Assembly (NCBI RefSeq): GCF_009765825.1
Contig: NZ_LMUR01000003.1
Coordinates: 221,864 to 285,863 of the forward strand
Reading direction: 5' to 3'
Length of the DNA stretch: 64,000 nt
Origin: Granulicella sp. L60
GTDB lineage: Bacteria > Acidobacteriota > Terriglobia > Terriglobales > Acidobacteriaceae
Shown one piece after another: positions 1 through 9,571 of this stretch. The notes beneath the pieces are model-generated. The model was not told the DNA's origin. It made no database searches and saw nothing but the letters and a program-made list of their open reading frames with translations. Positions within the stretch are counted from its first letter, which is position 1, and the number at the start of each line of letters is the position of its first letter. The translations under genes and the position numbers were made by a program.

Positions 1-592
1 TAGCGTCGAGAGCGGCAAGATCCACACGTCCGTTCTCTGTATAGCCGACTTCGGTAGTTGGAATCTCCTGGTGCTGCGCATAGGTCGCGATCACCTCTCG
101 ATACTCCGGGTGCACCGTCCGCGCAATGACTGCGCCGTCTCGTCCGGTCACGCGCACCGCCATCATGATCGCCTCGGCCGCTCCGGTCGAGCCGTCATAC
201 ATGGACGCGTTTGCAATCTCCATGCCGGTCAGCTCGCAGATCATCGTCTGGAACTCGAACATCGCCTGTAGCGTGCCCTGCGATATCTCTGGCTGGTATG
301 GCGTATAGCTCGTTAGAAATTCACCGCGTTGCACCAGCGAATCGATGATGACGGGCCGATAGTGCCGATACACACCGGCACCAAGAAAGCTGGAATAGCC
401 GACGGCGTTATTGTCTGCAAACTCACGAAAACGATCCAGGATCTCTGACTCCCCGTGCTGCCGTGGAATCGCGAGATCACGTTTCAACTGAAACTCCGCT
501 GGAATCGTGGAAAACAGATCGTCGATCGACGTCACGCCGATTTCGGCAAGCATCTCCTCGCGATCTACAGGGGACTTCGGCAAATAACGCAT
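1..592 (-). CDS. gcvPA: Glycine dehydrogenase (decarboxylating) subunit 1, partial
   Basis: This is the N-terminal ~197 residues of the alpha subunit of P-protein, the PLP enzyme that decarboxylates glycine in the cytoplasmic glycine cleavage system and loads the aminomethyl group on the H-protein lipoyl arm. The start reads [19 protein letters not shown], followed by the family signature around [12 protein letters not shown] and the [13 protein letters not shown] stretch, with [14 protein letters not shown] further in. The ATG lies only a few bases after the gcvH stop, so it belongs to the gcvT-gcvH-gcvPA operon read leftward. The gene runs off the window start. The two-subunit form (gcvPA plus gcvPB) is inferred from this N-terminus; gcvPB would lie outside. 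Confidence 0.93.
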   Translation of the reverse strand, partial: MRYLPKSPVDREEMLAEIGVTSIDDLFSTIPAEFQLKRDLAIPRQHGESEILDRFREFADNNAVGYSSFLGAGVYRHYRPVIIDSLVQRGEFLTSYTPYQPEISQGTLQAMFEFQTMICELTGMEIANASMYDGSTGAAEAIMMAVRVTGRDGAVIARTVHPEYREVIATYAQHQEIPTTEVGYTENGRVDLAALDA

Positions 593-595
593 CTT

Positions 596-985
596 TTAGT
601 GTCCGGTCTCTTCACTGGTAAATTTTTCGTAGTCTGCTGCGGTCAAAAGTCCATCGACCTGCTTCACATCGGAGAGCTCAACCTTCAGCAGCCAAGTGAT
701 ATTGGCATCGGTGTTGATCTTCTCCGGTGCATCCTTCAACTCTTCATTGATCGCCGTCACCTTGCCGGAGACGGGCGCGAAGAGATCGGACACCGCCTTG
801 ACTGACTCGACCGAACCGAAGCTTTTGCCTGCTTCCACTGCATCGCCAACTGCTGGAAGATCGACAAATACGATATCGCCCAGTGAGTTCTGCGCGTAGT
901 CCGTGATGCCGACTGTGCCTGTGTTGCCGTCGACTTTGATCCACTCGTGTTCCTTCGTGTAGCGGTAGTCCGCAGGGTAAGCCAT
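596..985 (-). CDS. gcvH: Glycine cleavage system H protein
   Basis: A 129-residue lipoyl carrier of the glycine cleavage complex, shuttling the aminomethyl intermediate between P, T and L proteins. The length is typical. The N-terminus YRYTKEHEWIK is the classic H-protein start, and the lipoylated lysine is in ESVKAVSDLFAP. It is the middle gene of gcvT-gcvH-gcvPA, and its stop is 3 bases from the gcvPA start, which suggests translational coupling. Confidence 0.97.
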   Translation of the reverse strand: MAYPADYRYTKEHEWIKVDGNTGTVGITDYAQNSLGDIVFVDLPAVGDAVEAGKSFGSVESVKAVSDLFAPVSGKVTAINEELKDAPEKINTDANITWLLKVELSDVKQVDGLLTAADYEKFTSEETGH

Positions 986-1067
986 TCGATCCGTCTCCTT
1001 GGTCTGGACTTCAATTTGAAGTGGAACTTTAATTGTAGATGTTGTGGTCTATGTCGAAGCTACAGAC

Positions 1068-2201
1068 TCAAGCTGTTTTCTTTACTCTTTTGTAGAAGGG
1101 CAGGGGAACGACCTTTGCTTTGACCATTTGGCCGCGAATCTCCACGGCAACCTCTGTATCGAGAGCCGTAAGATCGACCGGCACATAGGCCATAGAGATG
1201 TTCTTCTTGAGGAAGGGAGAAGGGGAACCGCTAGTAATTTCTCCGACCCGTTTGCCATCGAGAGAGAATACTGGATAGCCATCCCGTCCGATGCCGCGCT
1301 CGATCATCTCCAGGCCCACCAGCTTGCGCTTCGTCCCACCGGCAGCCTGAATCTCGAGCAGAGCGTCTCGACCCACAAACTCCGGCTTGTCGAGTTTTGC
1401 ATACCGCCCGAGTCCAGCCTCGAGTACGTTGATGTTGTCTGAGATCTCATGTCCATAGAGCGCCATGCCGGCCTCGAGACGTAGCGTGTTCCGCGCACCC
1501 AGTCCGCAGGCCAGAATGCCGAACTCTGCACCAGCTGCGAGCACCTCACCCCAGACCCGTGCGCTCGTTGTCTCGTCGGATGGGATATAGATTTCGAATC
1601 CGTCCTCGCCCGTATAGCCGGTACGCGCGATCATCACGTTATGCAGGCCGCACACCTGGCCCCACGTAAACCAATAGTTCTTGATCGTACCCAGGTCGGT
1701 CGAGGTCAGCTTTTGCAGTGTCTCAGCGGCTCGCGGTCCCTGGATGGCTAGCTGTGTGTAGTAGTCGCTGAAGTCGTTTACATGAACGCCAGGCATGTGT
1801 CCGATGGTCTTCCGCACCCATTGGATATCTTTCTCGCGCGTTCCAGCGTTGATCACGATCAGGTAGTCGTTGTCGGAAAGTTTATGCACAACCACGTCAT
1901 CAACAAATGTGCCGTTGGGATACAGCATGGCTGAATAGTGTGCCTGACCTACTGCTAGCTTCGAGGCGTCGTTCATGCACAGGTGCTGCACCGCAGCCAG
2001 AGAACCGGGCCCGCGCAGCTGAATATCACCCATGTGCGAGACGTCGAATACGCCCACCGCCGTGCGCACAGCCATATGCTCCGCAATCAGGCCGCAGCAG
2101 TCGACGGGCATGTCCCATCCACCGAAATCGACCATCTTTGACTTCGCCGCTCGGTGTACCGCGTTCAGTGCTGTCTTGCGAAGTTCCATTGTCTCTGCCA
2201 T
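1068..2201 (-). CDS. gcvT: Aminomethyltransferase (glycine cleavage T protein)
   Basis: T-protein transfers the methylene group from the aminomethylated H-protein to tetrahydrofolate and releases ammonia. The 377-residue length and motifs fit (VDFGGWDMPVDC near the N-terminus, FDVSHMGDIQL, GYTGEDGFEIY, and a C-terminal GEITSGSPSP loop). The frame is open further upstream, but I chose ATG 2201 because a GAAGGAAG ribosome site lies just before it and it starts at the usual MAETMELRKT-like position. It is the first gene of the gcv operon. I see no glycine riboswitch fold in the 200 bases upstream. Confidence 0.95.
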   Translation of the reverse strand: MAETMELRKTALNAVHRAAKSKMVDFGGWDMPVDCCGLIAEHMAVRTAVGVFDVSHMGDIQLRGPGSLAAVQHLCMNDASKLAVGQAHYSAMLYPNGTFVDDVVVHKLSDNDYLIVINAGTREKDIQWVRKTIGHMPGVHVNDFSDYYTQLAIQGPRAAETLQKLTSTDLGTIKNYWFTWGQVCGLHNVMIARTGYTGEDGFEIYIPSDETTSARVWGEVLAAGAEFGILACGLGARNTLRLEAGMALYGHEISDNINVLEAGLGRYAKLDKPEFVGRDALLEIQAAGGTKRKLVGLEMIERGIGRDGYPVFSLDGKRVGEITSGSPSPFLKKNISMAYVPVDLTALDTEVAVEIRGQMVKAKVVPLPFYKRVKKTA

Positions 2202-2353
2202 AGCGATACTTCCTTCAGTCTTTCTCGTGGCTGCCGCCCCTAAAACGATAGCATCCAGCGACCGCATCCAGCCACTCGCACCCGCAAACAGCTAGTGCAG
2301 CAGCATGAATAGGCCTTATGTAGCCGTCATTTAAGAGCTGACGGAAATCAAAT

Positions 2354-2367
2354 GTGAGGAGCCTCAC
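2354..2367. terminator. Short perfect hairpin between gcvT promoter region and the next gene
   Basis: GTGAGG-AG-CCTCAC forms a 6-bp perfect stem just beyond the stop of the leftward gene at 2400-2933. It could be a weak terminator or an operator for gcvT. There is no clear T-run, so the role is uncertain. Confidence 0.3.
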
Positions 2368-2399
2368 GACGACACAATTCGTGTGTAAAAGCTTGCGCC

Positions 2400-2933
2400 T
2401 TAGTGCATTCCACTAGGCAAGGACTTCGTCAATCTCGCCGCATCAAGCACCAGGTTTGAGACCGCCTCATCGAAGTTGTGGTCATGCGTCTTTTGCAGAT
2501 TTGCTGGCAATACCGACTCCGTCAGCGCCCAGAGAGCATAGTGGGTTGGGCGATCGTAGATCACCAGCCGAATCATCGGTAGCGGATCCGATGCGCCCTT
2601 CGATTTATCTGCGTTCGACGGTCCGTTTGGAGCGGAGAGCTGTAACTCGAAGACTAGATCGGCCTTATCGGGGCTCGCGACCAACTGATAGCGTCCCCAA
2701 CTCACTACGCCGGCATAGAATTCGTTGTACGCACGATCCGGATCGCCGGTGAATGGATGAGGAAATAGTCCGCTATCTGCCCCGGCGTTAGAGATGAAGA
2801 TCGTCTTCGCACTGAATAGCCGAGGCGGAATTGGCGCCATGGCAGGAGATATCTGCTGGCTCCTAAGTTTGAATCCCGAACAGACAACCAGGACGCATAA
2901 GCCTGCAGTTAGTCCAGATCGTACAATCTTCAT
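2400..2933 (-). CDS. Secreted hypothetical protein
   Basis: A 177-residue protein with a signal peptide (MKIVRSGLTAGLCVLVVCSG, then a polar region), so likely periplasmic or envelope-located. ATG 2933 is chosen because GGAGG sits about 8 bases upstream, while the upstream in-frame ATG would put charged residues before the signal. The mature part includes FISNAGADSG and KADLVFELQLS, recalling envelope proteins that compute a relative-protein response, but I cannot name a family. It is a single gene between the gcv operon and the methylmalonyl-CoA mutase gene, all read leftward. Confidence 0.75.
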   Translation of the reverse strand: MKIVRSGLTAGLCVLVVCSGFKLRSQQISPAMAPIPPRLFSAKTIFISNAGADSGLFPHPFTGDPDRAYNEFYAGVVSWGRYQLVASPDKADLVFELQLSAPNGPSNADKSKGASDPLPMIRLVIYDRPTHYALWALTESVLPANLQKTHDHNFDEAVSNLVLDAARLTKSLPSGMH

Positions 2934-3036
2934 CTTCAACCTCCGCGCGACAGATGAACCGAAGAGCAACTGTCCGCTATAACCAAGACGCGTCTTTACT
3001 TACAAATGTTTCGCGAATCTTGAGTTGACACGCGAT

Positions 3037-4635
3037 CTAAACCGTAACCGACTCGCGGTATTCCCCGAAAACTCCACGCAGCGTCTCTGCGATCTCGCCG
3101 ACGGTCGCATAGCTCTCCACCGCGTTGAGTATCGGAGGCATCAGGTTTTGTCCATTGCGTGCAGCATCTTCGATGCGTCGTAACGCAGCCGTATGAACCC
3201 AAGCATCCCGCCGCAGACGCAACGCTCGTATGCGCTCCACCTGCCGATGCTCCATCGCCTCATCGATTCGCTGAATCGGGACGGTGACTTCCTTATCACT
3301 GGCGAACTGGTTCACCCCGACGACGATCGTCTCCTTCGCATCTACAGCTTGCTGGTACGCATAGGCGGCGTTTTGGATCTCCCGCTGGACGTAGCCTCGC
3401 TCGATCGCACGCAGCATCCCATACCTGCCCTGATCGAAGCCGGCAATCGTAGTCATGTAATCCTGCGCCCGTCGTTCGATCTCATTCGTTAGCGACTCTA
3501 TGTAGAACGACCCCGCCAAGGGATCTACTGTCTGCGTGACACCGCTCTCATGCGCAAGAATTTGTTGGGTTCGCAGAGCAATCCGCGCGGCATTCTCTGT
3601 GGGCAGGGACAGCGCCTCGTCGAAGCCATTCGTGTGCAGACTTTGTGTTCCACCAAGGACAGCTGCCAGCGCCTGCAGCGTCGTCCGCACGGTATTGTTC
3701 TCCGGCTGTTGCGCTGTCAGGGTGGAGCCCGCTGTCTGTGTGTGGAACCTCAGCATCCAGCTCCGTTCCTTCCTTGCGCCGAAGTGCTCTCGCATAATGC
3801 GCGCCCACATCCTTCGCGCCGCCCGAAACTTTGCTACCTCTTCCAGCAGATTATTGTGAGAGTTGAAGAAGAAGCTCAGCCGTGGCGCAAACGCATCCAC
3901 GTCCAGCCCCGTATCAATCGCCGCCTGCACATAGGTCATGCCATTGGCCAGCGTAAACGCCACCTCCTGCACCGCGGTGCATCCTGCTTCGCGCATGTGA
4001 TAGCCGGAGATCGAGATCGTGTTCCACTCCGGCACCTCCTCCGCCGACCACGCAAAGATGTCGGTCACCAGTCGCATTGCGTGCGTCACTGGATATATGT
4101 ACGTCCCGCGGGCGATGTACTCCTTGAGAATGTCGTTCTGGATTGTGCCACTAAGCCGCTTCGCCTCAGTGCCTGTCCTGCGCGCTACGGCCACATACAG
4201 CGCCAGTAGAATCGACGCCGTTGCATTGATCGTCATCGAGGTCGAGATGGTATCCAGAGCGATTCCATCGAACAGTCGCTGCATGTCCTCGATCGAATCG
4301 ATTGCAACCCCAACCTTTCCGACCTCGCCCAGCGCCAGCGGGCTGTCCGAGTCGTATCCAATTTGCGTGGGCAGATCGAAGGCTACACTCAAGCCCTTGG
4401 TTCCATTGGCAAGCAAGAACTTATATCGCTTATTCGACTCTTCCGCGTCGCCCATGCCTGCGTACTGGCGCATCGTCCACAGTCTTCCGCGATACATCGT
4501 CGGTTGAATACCACGCGTGTATGGGTACGCGCCCGGATCGCCCACTGTTGCCGCGGCATCGGCGCCATCAAGGTCTTCGACCCGGTAGACAGGCGCCACC
4601 GTAATCCCGGAGCTGGTTTTAAATGTGTCTGACAT
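3037..4635 (-). CDS. Methylmalonyl-CoA mutase, large/catalytic chain without cobalamin domain
   Basis: A 532-residue TIM-barrel catalytic chain of an acyl-CoA mutase that interconverts (R)-methylmalonyl-CoA and succinyl-CoA with adenosylcobalamin in propionate metabolism. Substrate residues can be read: WTMRQY gives Tyr58 (equivalent of Tyr89 in the Propionibacterium enzyme), ARGTY gives Arg176 (equivalent of Arg207, which binds the free carboxylate), and GYHMREAG gives His213 (equivalent of His244). Tyr plus Arg favours methylmalonyl-CoA over isobutyryl-CoA, where Phe and Gln are found. The protein stops before any B12-binding domain, so a separate small subunit is expected elsewhere. Residue equivalences are from memory of the family. 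Confidence 0.9.
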   Translation of the reverse strand: MSDTFKTSSGITVAPVYRVEDLDGADAAATVGDPGAYPYTRGIQPTMYRGRLWTMRQYAGMGDAEESNKRYKFLLANGTKGLSVAFDLPTQIGYDSDSPLALGEVGKVGVAIDSIEDMQRLFDGIALDTISTSMTINATASILLALYVAVARRTGTEAKRLSGTIQNDILKEYIARGTYIYPVTHAMRLVTDIFAWSAEEVPEWNTISISGYHMREAGCTAVQEVAFTLANGMTYVQAAIDTGLDVDAFAPRLSFFFNSHNNLLEEVAKFRAARRMWARIMREHFGARKERSWMLRFHTQTAGSTLTAQQPENNTVRTTLQALAAVLGGTQSLHTNGFDEALSLPTENAARIALRTQQILAHESGVTQTVDPLAGSFYIESLTNEIERRAQDYMTTIAGFDQGRYGMLRAIERGYVQREIQNAAYAYQQAVDAKETIVVGVNQFASDKEVTVPIQRIDEAMEHRQVERIRALRLRRDAWVHTAALRRIEDAARNGQNLMPPILNAVESYATVGEIAETLRGVFGEYRESVTV

Positions 4636-4679
4636 GACGCTGTAGTGTACCTGCTGATCGATCCCGTTGGCTGCGATGG

Positions 4680-5195
4680 CTAGTGGCGCTTGCCTCTGCG
4701 ATTCGCTTTCACAAAGCTACTGACGCAAAAGTATCCGAAGACCGCAGCCATCAAACTTGAGAGCAGAAGGTGAACATGATCTTTGTGATTCGAGCCGATA
4801 TCATGCAACGACCCGCGCAGCTTCCAGACCCCTCCGCCCGCAAAGAGTGCGAAGACCCCAAAGAAGACGCCTGTAACCTCCAACCACAGTACGCCGGACA
4901 GCTTTGCAACCGGCCCCCACGCCGCCTCGCCAAATCGTTTCCCGCCCTCCTTCAGTCCCTTCCGAGTCTGCTGCACCTGGGTTGCTTTCCGTGCAACCTG
5001 TTGAGCCACGCGTTCTCCCGAAGCCTGTGCTTTACTCGCGCTCGAACGTGACCCGGAAGATGATCCTGAGGCTCCCTTGGCGGCCCCGACCGCAGAGGGA
5101 TTCGGCGACGTCGCTGCATCCACCGCCGTCACCAGCGTCTTGGCGGCTGCACGAGCCCCTATCCCAAGCGCACGACCAAAACGAACCGAATCCAT
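4680..5195 (-). CDS. Hypothetical membrane protein
   Basis: A protein of about 171 residues. The first half is low-complexity and rich in Ala, Ser and Lys (disordered or coiled). Two hydrophobic segments follow in the C-terminal half ([18 protein letters not shown] and [20 protein letters not shown]), separated by a short polar loop with several histidines. Topology predicts an inner-membrane hairpin with a long cytoplasmic N-terminus. No known family is recognised. An in-frame GTG at 5216 is an alternative start; neither has a strong ribosome site. It follows the mutase promoter region and is read leftward. Confidence 0.6.
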   Translation of the reverse strand: MDSVRFGRALGIGARAAAKTLVTAVDAATSPNPSAVGAAKGASGSSSGSRSSASKAQASGERVAQQVARKATQVQQTRKGLKEGGKRFGEAAWGPVAKLSGVLWLEVTGVFFGVFALFAGGGVWKLRGSLHDIGSNHKDHVHLLLSSLMAAVFGYFCVSSFVKANRRGKRH

Positions 5196-5311
5196 ACCAA
5201 GAGTGTAGCCGCTCACTCTCGCACACGGAAGTCGCCTTCAGTCCGCCAGTATTCGTATACGCATCCATCTCTAAACAAGCTGCATCGAAGAGAAAAGACG
5301 AGGATAACGCA

Positions 5312-5464
5312 ATGAAGAGGGCTCTTTGGATGATCGGCGGCTTCTGCGCGGCCGCTGCAGGATTTCTGGTCTGGGATTCACGCCGTACTCCCCCGGTGGA
5401 ACTTTTGGCGCATCGTCTCGAAGCAGCCTGGGCTGACCATCACACTGTTGTAGAACCAAACTAA
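5312..5464 (+). CDS. Small membrane-anchored hypothetical protein
   Basis: A 50-residue protein. The N-terminus MKRALWMIGGFCAAAAGFLVW is one hydrophobic helix with positive residues in front, which suggests a single membrane anchor with a short polar tail. A GAGGATAACGCA stretch precedes the ATG as ribosome site. It is too short for family assignment. It stands alone, diverging from the leftward gene at 4680-5195. Confidence 0.55.
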   Translation: MKRALWMIGGFCAAAAGFLVWDSRRTPPVELLAHRLEAAWADHHTVVEPN

Positions 5465-5645
5465 TCACTTTACCCACCTCTTTTACGAATGCCATTGCAG
5501 GGTCCGCAGCGATGGGCGTATCCTTTTAAAAGTAACTAGTAACTCCTGCAGTACCCGCAATGCCGTTCCCGCCGGTCAATCCTTTGGGCCGGGAATACCC
5601 GATGCGCGGAGAGATTCGAACCCATAGGGCAGCCCGGAGGTGGCA

Positions 5646-5957
5646 TTGAATCAAAAGGTCAAAAACCTGATCCAGAAACTAGGCGAGGCGATCCACGAGT
5701 CCGTTTCGGAGTCGGAGGATATCGCTGGTGTCGTCAAAAACATTCGCGAGCAGGGTTTCGATGTTCTTCTCATGCTTGAGGCCACCATCGGTCTCAATGA
5801 GGTTGAAGCAGAGGCCGCGGACGACACCGAGTCCATGGAGGAAGTGGCGGATGGGCCATTCACTCACAACGATCTGACCTTCTTGAAATCCTTGCGCATC
5901 AGCCTTACCGAAGACGATGTCCAGACAGATTCACCAGCTGAAGCCGACGAAGCTTAG
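5646..5957 (+). CDS. Small acidic hypothetical protein
   Basis: About 103 residues, strongly acidic in the second half (EAEAADDTESMEEVADG) and predicted helical in the first (VKNLIQKLGEAIHESV). No signal peptide or membrane segment, so likely cytoplasmic; not assigned to a family. The start is notable: GGAGG occupies 5636-5640 and overlaps the GTG at 5640, leaving no spacer, whereas the in-frame TTG at 5646 has a 5-base spacer. I therefore chose TTG 5646. Confidence 0.6.
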   Translation: MNQKVKNLIQKLGEAIHESVSESEDIAGVVKNIREQGFDVLLMLEATIGLNEVEAEAADDTESMEEVADGPFTHNDLTFLKSLRISLTEDDVQTDSPAEADEA

Positions 5958-6143
5958 GCAATATCTTTTCTCTCTTGGCCAGGCCCACGCGCTGGGGCTT
6001 GGTCATGCCTGTTAGACAGACCAACCTTGACTCGAAATCTAGCGCATCATCGTAGACTCGCGTTTCCCAGTGACACGTGAGTCGTAAGATGCATCTGACT
6101 CATGTGGTTAGAAGTTCGATGCATTACCGGAGTTGATAGATCT

Positions 6144-7406
6144 ATGAGAGATACGCTTGGTGTTCTGCTTGCCGGTGGTGCCGGCGAGAGGCTTTTTCCC
6201 CTTACCCGCGATCGCGCCAAGCCAGCCGTTCCCTTTGCCGGCCAGTACCGCATCATCGATATCACGCTTTCAAACTGCATCAACTCCGACCTTCGTCACG
6301 TCTACATCCTCACCCAATACAAGGCTCTCTCGCTCAATCGGCACATCCGCGAAGGCTGGGGGCCGGTCGTTGCGAACGAACTCGGCGAATTCATCGAGAT
6401 TCTCCCGCCTATGCAGCGTGTGTCGAAGTCCTGGTATCAGGGAACCGCAGACGCCGTGTACCAGAATATTTATTCCATTGGCTCCGAAGAGCCCAAGTAC
6501 GTTCTCATTCTCTCCGGTGACCACATCTACAAGATGAACTACGCCCTTATGATGCAGCAACACTGCGACTCAGGCGCCGATGTCACCATTGCGACTCTTC
6601 CCGTGAAGCCCGACGAGGTGTCCGCATTTGGTGCCGTTGAGATCGCACGCAATGGTGAGGTCACCGGCTTCGAGGAAAAACCAAAAGAGACCAGTATCCG
6701 TTCGCCCTTCAACCCCGATATGGTTGACGTCTCCATGGGCATCTATCTCTTCAACACCGACGTGCTCCTGCCCGAACTCATCAAGGACGCCGAGGATCCC
6801 AACTCAAAGCATGACTTTGGCCATAACATTCTTCCTAACATCTTGGGCCGCGTCAAAATGCATGCCTATAACTTCGTCGACGAGAACAAGCAGAAAGCTC
6901 TCTACTGGAGGGATGTCGGCACGCTTGAGGCCTACTACGAGGCCAACATGGATGTCGCAGGCGTCACACCTACCTTCAACCTCTATGACAAGTCCTGGCC
7001 TATGCGCACACGGCCGTATCAGTACCCGCCTGCTAAGTTTGTCTTCGGCGAGCCGGGCAGGACTGGCATGGCCATCAACTCCATCGTCGCGGCTGGCTCT
7101 ATCGTCTCTGGAGCAGTAGTACGCAACTCTGTTGTCTCTCAGGATGTCCGAGTTAACTCCTACGCGGACGTGGACTCCAGCATCGTCTTCTCTCACGTCA
7201 ATATCGGTCGCCATTGCCGTATTCGCCACGCCATCATCGACCGCGACGTCCACATTCCGGATGGCACGGTTATTGGCTATGACGCCAACGAAGACAAGAA
7301 AAACTACTTCGTCTCACAGAGCGGACTCACTGTAGTCACCCGTGACTACTCCGTCTACGAAAACCCCGTCTCGCCGGAGTTTCTCCAGCAGGGCAACTCC
7401 TGGTAA
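6144..7406 (+). CDS. glgC: Glucose-1-phosphate adenylyltransferase
   Basis: ADP-glucose pyrophosphorylase makes ADP-glucose from glucose-1-phosphate and ATP, the committed step of bacterial glycogen synthesis. The 420-residue length is typical. Near the N-terminus are the nucleotide loop GVLLAGGAGERLFPLT and KPAVPFAGQYRIID; FEEKP and YWRDVGTLEAY are family motifs, and the C-terminal half is a left-handed beta-helix (repeats around 335-400). Start ATG 6144 places the loop near residue 10. No other glg gene is adjacent. A strong hairpin follows the stop. Confidence 0.97.
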   Translation: MRDTLGVLLAGGAGERLFPLTRDRAKPAVPFAGQYRIIDITLSNCINSDLRHVYILTQYKALSLNRHIREGWGPVVANELGEFIEILPPMQRVSKSWYQGTADAVYQNIYSIGSEEPKYVLILSGDHIYKMNYALMMQQHCDSGADVTIATLPVKPDEVSAFGAVEIARNGEVTGFEEKPKETSIRSPFNPDMVDVSMGIYLFNTDVLLPELIKDAEDPNSKHDFGHNILPNILGRVKMHAYNFVDENKQKALYWRDVGTLEAYYEANMDVAGVTPTFNLYDKSWPMRTRPYQYPPAKFVFGEPGRTGMAINSIVAAGSIVSGAVVRNSVVSQDVRVNSYADVDSSIVFSHVNIGRHCRIRHAIIDRDVHIPDGTVIGYDANEDKKNYFVSQSGLTVVTRDYSVYENPVSPEFLQQGNSW

Positions 7407-7432
7407 ATCAACGAATCGAACTTTGCAAAATA

Positions 7433-7462
7433 AAAGCGGGGCGACTTATGTCGTCCCGCTTT
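7433..7462. terminator. Bidirectional terminator between glgC and the beta-barrel gene
   Basis: A 13-bp stem (AAAGCGGGGCGAC / GTCGTCCCGCTTT, one G-T pair) around a TTAT loop lies between two convergent genes. A and T at the stem base let it act in both directions. Confidence 0.85.
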
Positions 7463-7487
7463 GCCATGTTTAAGAGATTTCTAGTTC

Positions 7488-8291
7488 TTATTTTTGCTTC
7501 CCAATTCTGTAGATAACGCCGCCCGAGATGGCAAAGAACTCGCGTGTTTCGGTGCCGAAGTGTTCGAGGATGAGATCCGGAGAAAGCCTTATCGCCAGAT
7601 TCTTCGAGCGGTTGAAGTCGATGCTTCCACCCAATGCGGCGATCGGCTTCGTACGGTTCGAGTAAAGTCCGACCGTCGGTAAGTAGAGCGGATCCACGTT
7701 TTTCAAACTGTAGTTGAAGGTCCCGTGCGAGACGCCTCCGTAGGCGTGATAGTTCACCGCAACATACTGGTTCTTCGGGCCGCGGTACTGCGCTCCCAGC
7801 ATGAAGGTATTCAGATATACCAAGGGCCGATTGTTGATACCGGTCCCGTTGAGGGATGGCGGTGTAACCCCGCCATTGGCAAACACCGGCGTCGTTCCTG
7901 CGTCGATGCGATAATCTGCACCCACTCCGAGCTGCGAGAACCAATGGCCTCCTGGAAGCCAGTAGGTTCCCAGAATCTCACCACCGCCAAGGTTCATCCT
8001 CTTAGGCAAATTCTGTCCTGCCTGAAAGTTCATGAAGTTTAGACCACCGAAGATCTCATACTTGTTGTCGTAGGTCACCGGTGCTATCGGGCCGATCTTT
8101 CCAGAGCTCAGCGGTCTCGGCGGTGTCGTCGTATCCGTCGTCGACGAAGAGGTTGACTGCGCCCGTCCCTGCATCGCAGCTACCGTCAACAAACTCATCG
8201 CCAGAAATCCAGCTCCTGCGCGAGTCCAGATCCTTCGCGCCCCAGTTATCCTTACAGCCGTCCGCATTCCCGTCATCTTCAATCGCAACAT
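7488..8291 (-). CDS. Secreted outer-membrane beta-barrel-like protein
   Basis: About 267 residues with an N-terminal signal (GAGFLAMSLLTVAAM, cleavage near QGRAQ), a Ser/Thr/Pro-rich linker, then a chain of alternating hydrophobic strands rich in Gly, Tyr and Asn (YEIFGGLNFMNFQAG, WFSQLGVGADYRID, YVAVNYHAYGGVSHG, AIRLSPDLILEHFG), ending in VIYRIGKQK. This pattern is what small outer-membrane barrels show. Several in-frame ATGs exist; 8291 has TGGAGA before it, but 8267 or 8336 are possible. Function unknown. Confidence 0.65.
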   Translation of the reverse strand: MLRLKMTGMRTAVRITGARRIWTRAGAGFLAMSLLTVAAMQGRAQSTSSSTTDTTTPPRPLSSGKIGPIAPVTYDNKYEIFGGLNFMNFQAGQNLPKRMNLGGGEILGTYWLPGGHWFSQLGVGADYRIDAGTTPVFANGGVTPPSLNGTGINNRPLVYLNTFMLGAQYRGPKNQYVAVNYHAYGGVSHGTFNYSLKNVDPLYLPTVGLYSNRTKPIAALGGSIDFNRSKNLAIRLSPDLILEHFGTETREFFAISGGVIYRIGKQK

Positions 8292-8464
8292 CTGTCTCCA
8301 CGTCTCTTCCAACATCTGCTCCTGCAGTTGCTTCAATAACCAAGATATAACGTTCAGGCGACATCTGCTTCCCGCGAGCAGACGTATCTATCAGCAGACT
8401 GCAGTTGTGCGACAATAGGTAGCGGTGGCCGGAGGGCAAGCCTGCCGGCGACAGGGAGAAAAGT

Positions 8465-8677
8465 ATGGGAGAACTATTTACACCAACACATCTGATTGTC
8501 CTCGCCGTGGTTGCCGTCGTTCTCTTCGGCGGCAAAAAGCTGCCTGAGCTTGGCAAAGGACTCGGCGAAGGCCTTCGCGGCTTCAAGGACGGTATGAAAG
8601 GTGTCACCGAAGACACGAATAAGCCTACGGAGACCACTCACGCCGTCACCCCCAAGCCTGAAGAATCAGTTAAATAG
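8465..8677 (+). CDS. tatA: Sec-independent translocase TatA/TatE family subunit
   Basis: A 70-residue protein: one N-terminal membrane helix (HLIVLAVVAVVLFGG), the FGGKKLPELGKGLGEGL hinge and amphipathic helix typical of TatA, and a polar tail. It forms the twin-arginine translocation pore for folded proteins. AGGGAGAAAAGT gives a clear ribosome site. No tatC is adjacent. At least one Tat substrate candidate is in the window (the M24 peptidase at 34603-35919, RRRFLLT signal). Confidence 0.92.
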   Translation: MGELFTPTHLIVLAVVAVVLFGGKKLPELGKGLGEGLRGFKDGMKGVTEDTNKPTETTHAVTPKPEESVK

Positions 8678-8737
8678 CACGGTTTAACAATCCTCACTCT
8701 TCCGCAACCGTAGCCTCGGCCGTGTGTGTTCTTTCCC

Positions 8738-9544
8738 ATGAAGATAAGATCGCCCTACCTCATCAAGCCTAACGAGCACGTGCGGCTTGCCAAGAAATCA
8801 ACCTCGGACACGGGCGGCTATAAGTCTGAAGAGTCTGCGGCTGCTGTCCTCGTCAAGCACCGCACGCAACTTGCCGATCTACAGGATACCCTCTACGCCA
8901 GCGAGAGTAAGGCACTGCTCATCGTGCTACAGGGCATGGATACCGCGGGGAAAGATGGCACGATTAGCCACATCTTTTCCGGCGTCAACCCACAGGGCTG
9001 TGATGTCGCATCCTTCAAAGTGCCTACTCCCATTGAAGCCCGCCACGACTTTCTCTGGCGTACGCACGCCCAGGTTCCACCCCGCGGCATGATTGGCATC
9101 TTCAACCGCTCCCACTACGAGGACGTCCTCTCACCGCGCGTGCATAAGATCATCTCCGACAAGGTCATGCGCCGCCGTCTCGATGACATCAACTCCTTCG
9201 AAAGCATGCTCTTCGACAACGACGTTCTCATCCTCAAGTTTTATCTGCATATCTCTCGCGACGAGCAGACTCGCCGGCTCCAGTCCCGTATTGATAACAA
9301 GAAAAAGCACTGGAAGCTTTCGGATGCCGACATTCACGAACGCAAGTTCTGGCCTGATTACATGGACGCCTACAATCGCATCCTGTCTACCACCAGTCAC
9401 AAACATGCGCCCTGGTTCGTCATCCCGTCAGACAACAAGTGGTATCGCAACGTCGCTATTTCCGCCATCATCGTCGATCTTCTCGATGGCCTGAAGCTGA
9501 AGTTCCCCAAACCCACTCTCGATGCCTCCGAGATCAAGCTCTAA
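8738..9544 (+). CDS. Polyphosphate kinase 2 family protein
   Basis: A 268-residue PPK2 enzyme. This family uses polyphosphate to phosphorylate nucleotides (AMP, ADP or GDP, depending on class) or the reverse. Visible motifs are the Walker A variant LQGMDTAGKDGT, FNRSHYEDVL (Walker B region with the catalytic Asp/Arg), a lid-like RRLDDINSFE, and KFYLHISRDEQTRRL. The single-domain length fits the class I or III forms; substrate class cannot be told by eye. The upstream in-frame GTG 8726 is an alternative start without ribosome site. Confidence 0.92.
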   Translation: MKIRSPYLIKPNEHVRLAKKSTSDTGGYKSEESAAAVLVKHRTQLADLQDTLYASESKALLIVLQGMDTAGKDGTISHIFSGVNPQGCDVASFKVPTPIEARHDFLWRTHAQVPPRGMIGIFNRSHYEDVLSPRVHKIISDKVMRRRLDDINSFESMLFDNDVLILKFYLHISRDEQTRRLQSRIDNKKKHWKLSDADIHERKFWPDYMDAYNRILSTTSHKHAPWFVIPSDNKWYRNVAISAIIVDLLDGLKLKFPKPTLDASEIKL

Positions 9545-9571
9545 AGAGCGCTCCAAGCTACCACCTCGAAG

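Noticed and set aside
2202..2400. Glycine riboswitch upstream of gcvT
   Set aside because: I looked for the paired aptamer architecture in the leader and could not find it in about 200 bases.
5596..5636. tRNA-like T-arm (GGTTCGAATC on the minus strand)
   Set aside because: The T-stem pairs poorly and the remaining cloverleaf would have to lie inside the gene starting at 5646; no acceptor stem is found.
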